Shown piece after piece: positions 17,073 to 26,863 of a stretch of DNA of 64,000 nucleotides (the first letter of the stretch is position 1; each line of letters starts with the position of its first letter). Location: positions 62,001-126,000 of the forward strand of contig CANQNG010000003.1 in NCBI GenBank assembly GCA_947625155.1, written 5' to 3'. This DNA comes from an uncultured Clostridia bacterium (GTDB taxonomy: Bacteria > Bacillota > Clostridia > Oscillospirales > Ruminococcaceae). A model generated the notes under the pieces. The model made no database searches, was not told the DNA's origin, and saw nothing but the letters and a program-made list of their open reading frames with translations. The translations under genes and the position numbers were made by a program.

Positions 17073-19823
17073 TCACGCTCCCTTCAGCACTTCCTCGAGC
17101 ACCCATGTCTTTCCGCCGGCAGTGATGGTCTCCTCCGCATAGTCCACAGTGATCTCCGTCCCGTCCGCATAGGTCGTCACGGAAATATCACCGTCCCGCA
17201 CATAGTCTGTGATATACTGGTCGCTCACGCCGGAAAGGATCTCCTTTGCCAGCTCGTATTCCTCAGCAGCCGTGTCCGTCCAGAACGCATGATCCGCATA
17301 GAAATACCGATCCAGCTCTGTATCTTTCAGTTCGCTTGCCTCAGCATAGATCATATCATAGGACGGATCGCAGCCTGTTGCAATGCAGTTCAGGAACGCC
17401 TCCGGCGCATCTGCGCTGGCATTGATCGCCGTCCCCGCATAGGGAATGACCCCGTGCATCACGATCTGATAGAACGGGATGTCCTCATTCAGCACATCAA
17501 AGCCGCTGGACTGCAGCGGGACTTCCGTAATGCGGTCCACATACGGGAACGCATATGCCGCACAGCCGTCCGCCAACAGCGAAAGCCCGGCATCCCTGAT
17601 CTGCTGGTAACTCTCCTGCAAGGTCCGCATGGTGCTGTCGCAGCCCATGTTCTGCTTGCCGTGATCGCTCCAGAGTGAAGCTGTCATTTCCCCAAGGCTG
17701 ACCCCGGTCAGTCCTTTTTGGGCATAGCGCTTTGCCAGCTTGCTGTAGATCCCTGCAAATGTGCCCGGCGACAGAAGGCTCTTCGTCTTTTGGGAGGTGT
17801 CCTGCACCCCGTAGGCAAGGTCATAGGGGATCTGTCTGGCATACGCACCGGAAATGCGGATAGCAGTATGAAAGAACGGATAGTAGCCGTTCCCGGACTG
17901 GAATACAACGTTGTTCACAGCCGGATAGAATGCGATCCCCTGCTCCGTGAAAAGATCCGTCATCCTGCGGAATGCGCCGTTTCCGCCAAGCGTTCCGGAG
18001 GGCTTTGCCTTGTTGTCCACTTTGCCGGAAATGCCCTCGTCCGTCCAGTTATGGTAGATAACTGCCACATCCGTGATCCCCCGGTCCGTGAAGCCCTGCA
18101 CGATCGTCCTTGCCTCGTCAAACCCGGTGACAGCCGTTTTCAGCGTAACAGGGATCCCCAAAACCGAGCGTGGTCTCATCGTGCCGCCATACAGATCAAG
18201 GTACAGTTCTGTCCGGTCAGACTCTGCCTTTGCCGTCACACCGCCGTCATTCAGCAGGTACGTCCGGTAAGTTTCGGCAATGTCCATATAGCTTGCCGTC
18301 TCATCTGCGGTCGGGTAGTAGCGGAGTTTCAGTTCATCCTGCTGGGTCTCGCCCTTCTCGAATACCGTCAGATCGCCGTAGTCCCCTGCCATGTAGAACG
18401 TATCCGACCCCCGCAGCTGAAAAGAGAAGCTGCAAATATTATAGCTGCTCAAGGACTGCCCGGAAACGCTGGCATTCAGGAACACATTCCCGTCGCCCTT
18501 TTCCACGATGACCGTCATGGCATTGCCTTCCTTGACGATACCGTAAACGGGCATGTAAATTTTTTCCGTCACCGCAGGCTTTGTGGTCGGAACGGCAGTG
18601 ATGTCCCTGCCGTAGACCTTGGCACTGTAACTTTTGGTATCGGTCTTGCCGTTGTTGAACCGGAGCAAAGCCCCGCAGCCGTCCGGAATGACAAAATACC
18701 CCTCCTCGTCCGCTGTTCCAGCCCCGAAGCTCCCGAGCAGTTCCAGCTCTGTTGCCGTAATGCCCTCCTCTGTCCGGCTCTCCCGGATGGCGGCAGTCTC
18801 CACGCTCACAGAAAGATAGTCGTCACAAAGGGTATATGTCACCGGCACAAGGATGCCGCTCTTCCCGAAATCATAGGTGATCTCCAGACCGTCCCCCGTC
18901 TCCCGGCACTTGACTTCCGAACCGTTCCGGGAACGCTGGATAGCCGTACTGCCGGCATTTCTGTCCCCGTAAGTCAGCACTGCCGAAGATCCCAGTTCTG
19001 CGACTGTCAGCGCCTTCGCACGGGTATCACGATCACAGCCAAGGGGCGATGACCACCAGAGATAGCCGTTCGCCTTGTTCTCCAGAGCGATCACAGCGGT
19101 ATCCTCCTCATAGTAGAGGACAAGCTTGTCGTTCTCCGCAGCCTGTCTGACACAAGCCCATGCCTGATCTTTCTCCGCATTCAGAAATGCCTGATACCCC
19201 CCGTCAGCGGAACGGTAAATGCACTGTCCGTCTTTCGTCTCGTCAAGCTGCATCACCGCACGCAAGGACTCGTAGTCCGTGCTGTACAGCTCCAGCGTTT
19301 TTTTATCCTGTGTCAGGAACAGGAACGCACTGTCCAGTGTAGATACCCGGTACCGGATACGCAGCACTTTATCCCGGTCAGCATTGAGTACGACCAGATA
19401 CCGCCCGGCATGGCTGAGACAGACCGTCTCCTCCTTGCTGCTGCCAGCTTTTTCCAGTTCTGCGACCAGCTCTCCTGCCTGATCTAAAAGGGCAAGTTCC
19501 ACGTTCCTCAGGCGTTTTTTCGTATCGTCTGCCGCATCCACATCCGGCTGCTTTGCCTCGATGACATCCTTATAATTCTCCGGGCGCAGCCAGACAGAAT
19601 AGCCATCCGCCTGCCCGACCTCAGAGAAATAGGCAGTGATATCCGCCGGGGTCGCATCCATTTCCTCCTGTTCTTCCCCGATATCAATGGCTTCGCCCTC
19701 ATCCGCTTCTTCCGTTTCTGAAAGCGCTGTTGTCTCCCCTGCTGCAAAGGCAGCAAGACTTCCGGAAACCACAAATAAAACAGCAGCAAGGAGCCATGCG
19801 AGCGATCTTCTTTTCCGTTTCAT
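17073..19823 (-). CDS. Large extracytoplasmic DUF5696-family protein (operon gene 6)
   Basis: The protein has about 916 residues, with a signal peptide (about 1-29) and an acidic linker. A beta-rich N-terminal half carries the VPVTYTLCDDYLSVSVET signature typical of DUF5696. The C-terminal half resembles an alpha/beta barrel: GITDVAVIYHNWTDEGI, then AFYPAVNNVVFQ, GLTGVSLGEMTASLWSDH, and an LLADGCAAYAFPYVDRITEVP strand followed by PFYQIVMHG. A beta sandwich followed by a barrel is reminiscent of glycoside hydrolases, but no family was recognised and catalysis is unproven. GTG at 19829 is too near the GAGGGG site, so ATG at 19823 is used. It lies between the Yip1 and permease genes. Confidence 0.78.
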   Translation of the reverse strand: MKRKRRSLAWLLAAVLFVVSGSLAAFAAGETTALSETEEADEGEAIDIGEEQEEMDATPADITAYFSEVGQADGYSVWLRPENYKDVIEAKQPDVDAADDTKKRLRNVELALLDQAGELVAELEKAGSSKEETVCLSHAGRYLVVLNADRDKVLRIRYRVSTLDSAFLFLTQDKKTLELYSTDYESLRAVMQLDETKDGQCIYRSADGGYQAFLNAEKDQAWACVRQAAENDKLVLYYEEDTAVIALENKANGYLWWSSPLGCDRDTRAKALTVAELGSSAVLTYGDRNAGSTAIQRSRNGSEVKCRETGDGLEITYDFGKSGILVPVTYTLCDDYLSVSVETAAIRESRTEEGITATELELLGSFGAGTADEEGYFVIPDGCGALLRFNNGKTDTKSYSAKVYGRDITAVPTTKPAVTEKIYMPVYGIVKEGNAMTVIVEKGDGNVFLNASVSGQSLSSYNICSFSFQLRGSDTFYMAGDYGDLTVFEKGETQQDELKLRYYPTADETASYMDIAETYRTYLLNDGGVTAKAESDRTELYLDLYGGTMRPRSVLGIPVTLKTAVTGFDEARTIVQGFTDRGITDVAVIYHNWTDEGISGKVDNKAKPSGTLGGNGAFRRMTDLFTEQGIAFYPAVNNVVFQSGNGYYPFFHTAIRISGAYARQIPYDLAYGVQDTSQKTKSLLSPGTFAGIYSKLAKRYAQKGLTGVSLGEMTASLWSDHGKQNMGCDSTMRTLQESYQQIRDAGLSLLADGCAAYAFPYVDRITEVPLQSSGFDVLNEDIPFYQIVMHGVIPYAGTAINASADAPEAFLNCIATGCDPSYDMIYAEASELKDTELDRYFYADHAFWTDTAAEEYELAKEILSGVSDQYITDYVRDGDISVTTYADGTEITVDYAEETITAGGKTWVLEEVLKGA

Positions 19824-19835
19824 CTGCACACCCCT

Positions 19836-20462
19836 CTACACTTTCAGCCGGTAGGCGATCTCTGTATAAATGGAATATGCAAACACATACACCTGCTCAA
19901 ACAGCAGCAGCAGCATGACAAGCAAAAACAGCATGACCGCCATCGCTGTGACTGTCAGGCATATTGCTGCAATGGTTTTCAGGAAACAATACTGATGCAC
20001 CGACCGGATCGCCGAGAACAGCAGCAGGAGCGTCCACCCCTGCCCCAGATAGGCGATCACCTGCAGGAAGATATACTCATCCCGGATCAGGAAATGCGAC
20101 AGGAACGTTTCCAGATAGAGGCTCGCCACATAGGGGATCAGCGCATAGGCACTGTAAATGTAGATGTTGCGCATCGTCCCCTCGCCGTCCAGCAGCGTAC
20201 ACACCGACCAGTTGCCGACCGTCCATGTCAGGAAAATGACGATCGTCTGCACAAAATAGGGAATGACATTGAAGATCTTATCCGGCACACTGTAAAACTG
20301 AAACCCATACAGGCGGTCGTACAGAATGGCAACCACGAACCACAGGCACACAACGGCTGTCGCAATTTTCACCGAGCCGGCTTTCTTCCAGCGCATATCC
20401 TCAAACCCTGCAAAGGGGTGTGTCACGGCATAGCTTACCCACTGCCGGTCTGTCAGATCCAT
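19836..20462 (-). CDS. Yip1-type membrane protein (operon gene 5)
   Basis: This protein of about 208 residues has five hydrophobic segments and the Yip1-like pattern (HPFAGFEDMRW at the N-terminus, then WTVGNWSVCTLLDGEGTM and YSAYALIPY). The ATG at 20462 overlaps the TGA of the propeller gene (TGATG), indicating translational coupling. A GTG one codon earlier is the alternative. Members of this family recur in Firmicute sugar ABC clusters; their role there is not known. Confidence 0.82.
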   Translation of the reverse strand: MDLTDRQWVSYAVTHPFAGFEDMRWKKAGSVKIATAVVCLWFVVAILYDRLYGFQFYSVPDKIFNVIPYFVQTIVIFLTWTVGNWSVCTLLDGEGTMRNIYIYSAYALIPYVASLYLETFLSHFLIRDEYIFLQVIAYLGQGWTLLLLFSAIRSVHQYCFLKTIAAICLTVTAMAVMLFLLVMLLLLFEQVYVFAYSIYTEIAYRLKV

Positions 20463-21967
20463 CACGGCTGCTCACTCCTCTCTGCCGTATCTGCTTTGGT
20501 GATGTGCCTGCGGTGCTTCTTCCGGTAGAAATGCAGCCCGGTCAAAGTCACAGCGATCAGGACCACAACGGCTGCCGCCAGCGTGAAATGCTCCGACAGC
20601 CACTCCTGCCGGTATCCCTCAAATGCCTTGTTATAGCGGGAATTGAGATCCGCAAGTTTTGCATACCGCATCGAGCCTTCCTGATCGCCCTTGACCAGCA
20701 GCCCTGCCGCAATGCCCTCATATGCCCTCACATAGTTGCCGTCATACTGAAGTACCTGATACCACGGCGTAAGCGCTTCTTCATAATAGCCTGCATTGTA
20801 CAGTTCCGTTGCCTCATGAACGAGCGAACCAAAAGCGGTCTCTGTAAAGACCGTGACCGTATTTTTCTGCTTGTCTAATACATAAATAGACTCTCCGCAG
20901 GATTCCAGCGCCGTAACTTCCGTAAAGCCCCCCAACTGATCGGACTTGCTCCCGAAAATGAACAGCAGGCTGCCCTCCTTGTCATACTGGAACACCCGCC
21001 CGGTCGTCATGTCAAGGCAGTTGATGCTCTTGTCATCGGAAATTTCAATGTCACAGATCCTCGGCTGATAGTTCGTGTTCGTGTTGGTGTCGTAGTAGGA
21101 GCGGATATCCCCCCACGTGATCCCGAGCGGCGAGAACAGATCCACCCCAGCCGCATTGAGCTTTTTCACCGTGTCCTTTGTCTGCGAGGTGGACTGTGAA
21201 CAGGTATAGATGAAACCCTCATCGTCCAAGTCAAAATTCGTGATGCCGGACGGCACTGTCCTTGCCTGCCGGGAGCGCATCTCATCCGTTGAGAACATTT
21301 TCCAGAAATGATCTACAATGACCTCCGGGGTCGTCTGCACGGTATTTGCCCCGTAGTACCCCTGAAATGCCCCGTCACTGCTGAATATTGCCGCACCGGT
21401 GGTGATATTGCCAAGCACGACGTACACATTTCCTGCCTTGTCGGCAATGACTTTCTGCGGCAGGAACGTCAGATCCTGCGAGAACAGCCCGGGATCCGGC
21501 TTGGTGATCTCCCTCTGCACGCTGCCTTCATAGTCGGAGATCAGCACACGGGAATTGTCGTAGTCAGCGATATAGAGCAGCTCCGTTTCGGGCGCAACAT
21601 ACACGCCCTGCGGACTGTTCAAAGTCGTTTCCGAGCCGTCCGGCATGGTGAACGTGTCAAACACTTTCTCCACCGTTTCGAGTTTGGCATCGGTCACGAC
21701 GATTCGGTCATTCCCGGCGTCCACGATATAGATCCGGTCATGGCTATCCCGGAAAATATCCGCCGGCTCTGAAAAATTGCCGACACCCAGATCGTTCCCG
21801 CTGACAGCACGTTCCGCCGTATAGCCTGCCTGTGAGGGGACTGGTTCCGACCAGCAGTCATAGTGATAGACATCATAATGCTCTTCCGCAGCGGCTGTCA
21901 CGCTGCCGGACAAGAACAGGCTCAAGGCTGCGGCAAGGGCAGCTATAGCGATCTGTTTCAGCAGCAT
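20462..21967 (-). CDS. Exported NHL-type beta-propeller with TPR and C-terminal membrane anchor (operon gene 4)
   Basis: The protein has about 501 residues. A signal peptide spans about 1-27. NHL/six-bladed propeller repeats follow (ADIFRDSHDRIYIVDAGNDRI, SPQGVYVAPETELLYIADYDNSRV). A TPR-like helical pair lies near 400-460, with a C-terminal membrane helix and a basic tail. It should therefore display the propeller outside the membrane. AAAGGAGG seven bases upstream selects the start at 21967 over an ATG 48 bases earlier. No catalytic residues of gluconolactonases were identified. A binding or scaffold role next to the transporter is plausible. Confidence 0.82.
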   Translation of the reverse strand: MLLKQIAIAALAAALSLFLSGSVTAAAEEHYDVYHYDCWSEPVPSQAGYTAERAVSGNDLGVGNFSEPADIFRDSHDRIYIVDAGNDRIVVTDAKLETVEKVFDTFTMPDGSETTLNSPQGVYVAPETELLYIADYDNSRVLISDYEGSVQREITKPDPGLFSQDLTFLPQKVIADKAGNVYVVLGNITTGAAIFSSDGAFQGYYGANTVQTTPEVIVDHFWKMFSTDEMRSRQARTVPSGITNFDLDDEGFIYTCSQSTSQTKDTVKKLNAAGVDLFSPLGITWGDIRSYYDTNTNTNYQPRICDIEISDDKSINCLDMTTGRVFQYDKEGSLLFIFGSKSDQLGGFTEVTALESCGESIYVLDKQKNTVTVFTETAFGSLVHEATELYNAGYYEEALTPWYQVLQYDGNYVRAYEGIAAGLLVKGDQEGSMRYAKLADLNSRYNKAFEGYRQEWLSEHFTLAAAVVVLIAVTLTGLHFYRKKHRRHITKADTAERSEQP

Positions 21968-21980
21968 GCATTTCCCTCCT

Positions 21981-22853
21981 TTAGTCCTTGATACCGGAAT
22001 GCGCCATCGTTTCAATGACCTGCTTCTGGGCGATCATAAAGATCACGACCGGCGGCACGAGCATGAACACGGCAGAAGCCATTGCCACGCCTGCACGGGC
22101 AAGCCCTGCAGCAGCAGCCTGCTGCACAACGGTCGGCAGTGTCTTGAGCGCTTCATTGTAAACGAGTGTGCCGCCCTGTATATTCCACGCCGCCTGAAAA
22201 GCGAAAATGATCACCGTCATCAGCGCCGGTCTCTGGTTCGGCATGACGACCTGCCAGCAGATGGTGAACATCCCTGCACCGTCCACCTTGGCAGCCTCGA
22301 TCATGGCATCCGGGATGTTCAGCATGGACTGCCGCATCAGGAACAGGCACATCGGCGAAGCCACCGACGGCAGGATCAGCGCCCAGTAGGTATCGATCAT
22401 ATGCAGCTTTGCCATGACAATGTACTGCATGATGTAGATGACACTGCTCTGGTAGAGCAGAGAAACGACGATGAGCTTGTTGAGGAGCCCTCTGCCGGGT
22501 GCTTTGCCCTTTGCAAGGACGAATGCTGCCATAGATGCAAGAACGCACTGCGCCACTGTTACGCTGACTGTCACCAGCACACTGTTGCACACATACCGGG
22601 AGAAAGGCACCCACATTTCGCTGAGGGTCGTAAACATATCCCGGAAATTGTCCAGTGTCGGGTCGATGGCATACAGTTTCGGTGGAAAAATAAACAGCTC
22701 ATGGACAGGCTTGACAGACATGACACAGGCAAGGTAGATGGGCAGTGCCATGAACAGCCCCAGCACCAGCAGAAAGAGAAAGATCACCACTGTCCCGCCG
22801 ATGTGCCGTCCTGCCTGCCGTTCAGAGGCTTTCAGTTTTTTGGTATCGGTCAT
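21981..22853 (-). CDS. ABC sugar permease, MalG-type (operon gene 3)
   Basis: This 290-residue permease has six predicted helices and the coupling loop IEAAKVDGAGMFTICW. GAGGGGG lies seven bases before the ATG. It forms the first permease pair with the gene 12 bp upstream, next to the binding protein gene. Confidence 0.9.
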   Translation of the reverse strand: MTDTKKLKASERQAGRHIGGTVVIFLFLLVLGLFMALPIYLACVMSVKPVHELFIFPPKLYAIDPTLDNFRDMFTTLSEMWVPFSRYVCNSVLVTVSVTVAQCVLASMAAFVLAKGKAPGRGLLNKLIVVSLLYQSSVIYIMQYIVMAKLHMIDTYWALILPSVASPMCLFLMRQSMLNIPDAMIEAAKVDGAGMFTICWQVVMPNQRPALMTVIIFAFQAAWNIQGGTLVYNEALKTLPTVVQQAAAAGLARAGVAMASAVFMLVPPVVIFMIAQKQVIETMAHSGIKD

Positions 22854-22865
22854 GCAAAAGCCCCC

Positions 22866-23798
22866 TCAATCCATGTAGCGGCGCAACAGCTTGCTGATCA
22901 GTCTGTTGCAGACGAGCATGGCAAGGAACAGCACCGTACAGATCGCTGATGCGTAGCCCATTTCGTATCTGACCCACCCGTAGTCATAGGCATGGGTCAT
23001 GATGGTGTGCGCCTTGTAGTCCGTACTCGGAAAGCCCACAAGGCTCTGTGCCACCGTGCCTGCCGTGAACGAGCTGACGATCTGCATGACTGCCGCAAAC
23101 AGGAGCTGCGGTCCCATAGCAGGTATGGTGATGTAGATCAGCTCCTGCCACCGGTTGCGGATGCCCTCAATAGCGCCCGCTTCATACAGGGTACGGTCAA
23201 TGCTCTGAAAGCCTGCTCTCAGGGCAAGAAAGCCTGCTCCGAGGGAGAGCCAGAGCTGCACCACGATGACGACCCCCAGCACATAACGACTGTCGGTCAG
23301 CCACTGGATCGGCTTTGTGATCAGCCCCAGATCCAGCAAGACCGAATTCAGATAGCCGTAGGAGTCGCCCGAAAAGATGATCTGCCACACGGTGTAGACA
23401 TTCGCCATAGAGGGCGCATAGAACACCAGTGTAAAGATAGTCTTCAGCTTTTGGGGCAGTTCGTTGATGAGCCATGCCAGCAGGAAACACAGCACATAAC
23501 TGATCGGACCTGTGAACAGGGCAAACACCAGCGTCACCCGGATCGACTGTATGAAAATACTGTCATTCAGGAACAGCGTGACATAATTGGACAGCCCGAC
23601 GAATTTGGGGAACTGCACCATGTCAAGATCGGTAAAGCCCATCGGCAAAGACATGGCGACCGGAACGACGGTGAACACAAAAAACACCAGCATAAAGGGC
23701 AGCAGCATCAGATACTCCTCCCGGTGCTGTCTGATCCGTTTCCAGAGCGTGCGGCGCTGCTCCTGTTTGGTGCGTTTTCCGATCTCAGCAGGATCCAA
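22866..23798 (-). CDS. ABC sugar permease, MalF-type (operon gene 2)
   Basis: This permease has about 310 residues, six membrane helices and a coupling loop YEAGAIEGIRNRWQ. A TTG start at 23798 is chosen because AAGGAGG lies eight bases upstream. The frame could extend to a GTG at 23822, but that codon has no ribosome binding site and would bury the AAGGAGG inside the gene. It partners the MalG-like permease that follows. Confidence 0.87.
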   Translation of the reverse strand: MDPAEIGKRTKQEQRRTLWKRIRQHREEYLMLLPFMLVFFVFTVVPVAMSLPMGFTDLDMVQFPKFVGLSNYVTLFLNDSIFIQSIRVTLVFALFTGPISYVLCFLLAWLINELPQKLKTIFTLVFYAPSMANVYTVWQIIFSGDSYGYLNSVLLDLGLITKPIQWLTDSRYVLGVVIVVQLWLSLGAGFLALRAGFQSIDRTLYEAGAIEGIRNRWQELIYITIPAMGPQLLFAAVMQIVSSFTAGTVAQSLVGFPSTDYKAHTIMTHAYDYGWVRYEMGYASAICTVLFLAMLVCNRLISKLLRRYMD

Positions 23799-23831
23799 TT
23801 GGATCGCCTCCTTCCGCAGCACTTTGCTGTG

Positions 23832-26798
23832 TCATTGTGCATCCTCCCCTGTCGGAAGTCCGAGGTCTTGCCGCTTCCGGGTAATTTCACTGTTGATGTC
23901 ACGGTCATACCAGAGGAGCGTTTCACGGGGGTTTTCATGTTCGTTGACGGTCTCCCGGAAGGCATTCATGATATTGCGTGTCACAGCGTAGGAAGCCGGG
24001 ATGATCGGGATCTCCTGCAATTCGTCCTGTGCATCGGAAAGCTTTTGCAGCTCCGCTTTCGACCACGAAAGCTGTGCGAGCGCTTCCCGGTTGGCAGGGG
24101 CATATCTGCCGAGCTGCCCGAGCAAGCCCTCGACCTGTGTGCCGTATTCTGCCTGTACCTCTGCCGATGCGAACCATTTCAGGAACTCCCACGCCCCGTC
24201 GATGTCCTTGCACTTGTTGAAGATCACCGCACCGGAAGTGTTGGAATTCACCGCATGGGAGACCGTACCGTCCTCCCGCAGCGTGCCGGGGATCTTCGTG
24301 AAGTCCCACAGACCATTGATCTCCGGCGAAGCTGCCGTGAGCTGGTTGAAGAAGCCATAGTCTGCGATCACGATGGGATACTCCCCCGTCCGGAAACGGG
24401 AAAAGCTGTCATAGGTCTGCTCAAAGCCGTACTTCGTGTAAAGATCCGTCCACTGCTCGAACGCCTGTTCTGCGGTCACGCTGTCAAAATTCGTCTTGGT
24501 CTGCGCTTCGTTGTAGTAATTCAGCCCGTTCTGCAGCATCAGCGCCGCAAAGGTATGCCCCGACTCCGTAGCCGCAGAAATGGTCGCATTCGTGCCCGAA
24601 ACGACCGGCAGCACCAGACCGACATACATATAATTGCGCTGCAAAGCCGGCAGCATATCCACCATATCCGTCCACGTCTCCGGTGGTGCGGTAAAGCCAA
24701 GCTCCGCAAGGATGTCTTTCCGGTAGAACATCATCGCCCAGCTTTGTGTCAGGGGCAGTGCATACGTGCCATTGTCGTATTGATAGGGGACAGCCGCATT
24801 TTCCTGATACTGCTCCATGACTTCATCATAGTCGTCAAACTGTTTCAGATCGACCAGCAGCCCCCTTGCTGCCATATTGACAGGAAATTCTCCGCCGAGG
24901 AACAGTGCCACATCCGGACCTTTTCCGGCGAGGGTCGCCTCTAAAACGCCGCCAACGACAAGGTTGACAGCTATATTGGTGTCATGCTGTGTGGAAAACT
25001 CCGACTCCACGAGATCTTTGACCACAAGCGCCTGTTCCCGTCCGAGACTGACCCAGACATTGACAGCATCCTCTCCCTTGTCCTCTGACAGGTTGGTGTA
25101 GTCCTCAAAGAACGAGCTGACGAACCGTTTCCAGCCGAAGCTGACGGACCGGAAGAAATTTTCCTCGACCGAACTGAATGTCTGACCGGCAGAGGCGATC
25201 TCGATATAGTCCACCTCTAAAGGCTGTCCCCTGTAGTCATACATCCATGCGGAAAGCGCTGTGATATTGTCCTTGATCTGTGACAGGTAGTCCGGGATGC
25301 GCAGCGGGCGCTCGATACACTTGTCAAGGATGATGTACATCCGCTCGAGCGCAGCGGCTTCCGAGCCCTCCGAATCTGCCAGTGTCTCGATATCTGCCTT
25401 GATGGTCTTCAGGTCGGTGGAAAGCCGTTCCCATTCCCCGAGCAGCTCCGGGATGCGCTCATGCACATAGTAGTCCGTGTACTTGTCAGGGGTCGGACCG
25501 GTGATCATCAGGATCTTCCGGTAGTAGGTGTTGATGTCCGCTACTGCTTCTTCCAGAAGCCGCATCGATCTGCCGATCTCACCGGGAACGACCTCCATGG
25601 AAATGGTGTGATCCTTTCCGCCCTCTAAGTAGACATACAGCGCCTCTCCCCCGGCATCGGTGGGCGTGACCAGCTGCCAGTCATTGTCATAGTGGAATTT
25701 TACCTGATCGAATTCCTCACAGGGTACTGCACCGTCTATGTAGATCCTGCGGTCAGAACAAAAGCCACGCATGGTGTTCTGCCTTGCCTTTATGCCGAGC
25801 TTATACCAGCCATCCGCCGGCAGTTCCGAAGCAGGTATCTCCCATGTGACCGTCTGCAATGCCTTTGACCAGTTCCCTGCCCCGATCGTATTGAACACCG
25901 TTTTTTCCGGGTCGGACGGAGAAGCAAGATAGCTCGCATTGTCAGCTGTAGCGTACAAAGTCGCATCGCTCTTATAGGCAGCCGCCTCCCCCTCGATACG
26001 CACCAGTGTGGCAGGCGTGCTTTCCGGTGTCACGGCGGCAGAAATGCTGTCCCGGTATGCCGCATAAGACGGCAGTGCTTCCGGCGTGTACAGCCGGAAC
26101 TGCTCCAGCGCAAAATAGCCCTTGACAATGGAGAACGTCAGCGCATGGCTGCCTTTCTCCAAATAGAAGATCAGCGGGTCATTGAACAGCCCGTCCGGGT
26201 CATATAGGGGCGTTGTCAGCCACAGTGCCGTCTGCTTCTGCGGCGGGCGTATCTGATCGCCCCGGAAGTCAAGGGTGAACGCCCCGTCATTCACGAACAC
26301 CTTGTTCAAAGCTGCACGGGATGCCGTATCATAGGGCGATGCCCCGTCGATCAGAATGGAAAATTCGATGCTGGACATAGAGGACGGGATGGGCATATAG
26401 GAAAATTCCATGCAGTAGATGCCGGTCTCCGGGACATCCACCTCATAGGTGATCTCACCGTCTGCCGTGTTCCAGATAAGCACGTTGTCCTTGTTTTCCT
26501 GCCCGTACTCACTGCCGAAGCTCCCGACCGAAACGCCTTCCTCTTCCGGGAAACGGACAGAACGAAAATTCTTGCCTGCGGTCACGATCTCCTGTGCCGG
26601 GCGGTTTTCTCCGGAATAGGTGTCGTAATAGTCGCTGTAGCTCTCTTGCTCCGTGTAAAGCGATCCTTCCGGCAAGGTCTCAGGGCTGTCTGCTGTCCCG
26701 TTCTCTGCGGATGCGGGCACAGCGGCGCAGGGCAGCAGGAGCATTGCCGCAAGGAGCAGCCCGATAAACCGCATCCGCCTGTTCTTCTGTTTCAGCAT
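23832..26798 (-). CDS. Giant ABC solute-binding protein with N-terminal beta-sandwich modules (operon gene 1)
   Basis: At 988 residues this is about twice the length of a normal family 1 binding protein. A signal peptide ends near ASA-EN (about residue 31) with no convincing lipobox. Two beta-sandwich modules resembling carbohydrate-binding domains follow (about 70-240 and 255-400), then a helical spacer, and the solute-binding fold occupies about 545-985 (EFPVNMAARGLLVDLKQF, YALPLTQSWAMMFYRKDIL). It heads the operon, and a consensus promoter lies upstream. It probably captures a glycan or oligosaccharide at the cell surface. How it is anchored is not evident. Confidence 0.88.
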   Translation of the reverse strand: MLKQKNRRMRFIGLLLAAMLLLPCAAVPASAENGTADSPETLPEGSLYTEQESYSDYYDTYSGENRPAQEIVTAGKNFRSVRFPEEEGVSVGSFGSEYGQENKDNVLIWNTADGEITYEVDVPETGIYCMEFSYMPIPSSMSSIEFSILIDGASPYDTASRAALNKVFVNDGAFTLDFRGDQIRPPQKQTALWLTTPLYDPDGLFNDPLIFYLEKGSHALTFSIVKGYFALEQFRLYTPEALPSYAAYRDSISAAVTPESTPATLVRIEGEAAAYKSDATLYATADNASYLASPSDPEKTVFNTIGAGNWSKALQTVTWEIPASELPADGWYKLGIKARQNTMRGFCSDRRIYIDGAVPCEEFDQVKFHYDNDWQLVTPTDAGGEALYVYLEGGKDHTISMEVVPGEIGRSMRLLEEAVADINTYYRKILMITGPTPDKYTDYYVHERIPELLGEWERLSTDLKTIKADIETLADSEGSEAAALERMYIILDKCIERPLRIPDYLSQIKDNITALSAWMYDYRGQPLEVDYIEIASAGQTFSSVEENFFRSVSFGWKRFVSSFFEDYTNLSEDKGEDAVNVWVSLGREQALVVKDLVESEFSTQHDTNIAVNLVVGGVLEATLAGKGPDVALFLGGEFPVNMAARGLLVDLKQFDDYDEVMEQYQENAAVPYQYDNGTYALPLTQSWAMMFYRKDILAELGFTAPPETWTDMVDMLPALQRNYMYVGLVLPVVSGTNATISAATESGHTFAALMLQNGLNYYNEAQTKTNFDSVTAEQAFEQWTDLYTKYGFEQTYDSFSRFRTGEYPIVIADYGFFNQLTAASPEINGLWDFTKIPGTLREDGTVSHAVNSNTSGAVIFNKCKDIDGAWEFLKWFASAEVQAEYGTQVEGLLGQLGRYAPANREALAQLSWSKAELQKLSDAQDELQEIPIIPASYAVTRNIMNAFRETVNEHENPRETLLWYDRDINSEITRKRQDLGLPTGEDAQ

Positions 26799-26863
26799 GT
26801 TCTCCGCCCTTCCCTGCCGCTGTACACCGGCAGCGGCTTTCTCGCCAAGACCTATATATAATC

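Noticed and set aside
22992-24944. 650-codon open frame on the plus strand
   Set aside because: Antisense to a permease and the giant binding protein; shadow of their codon use.
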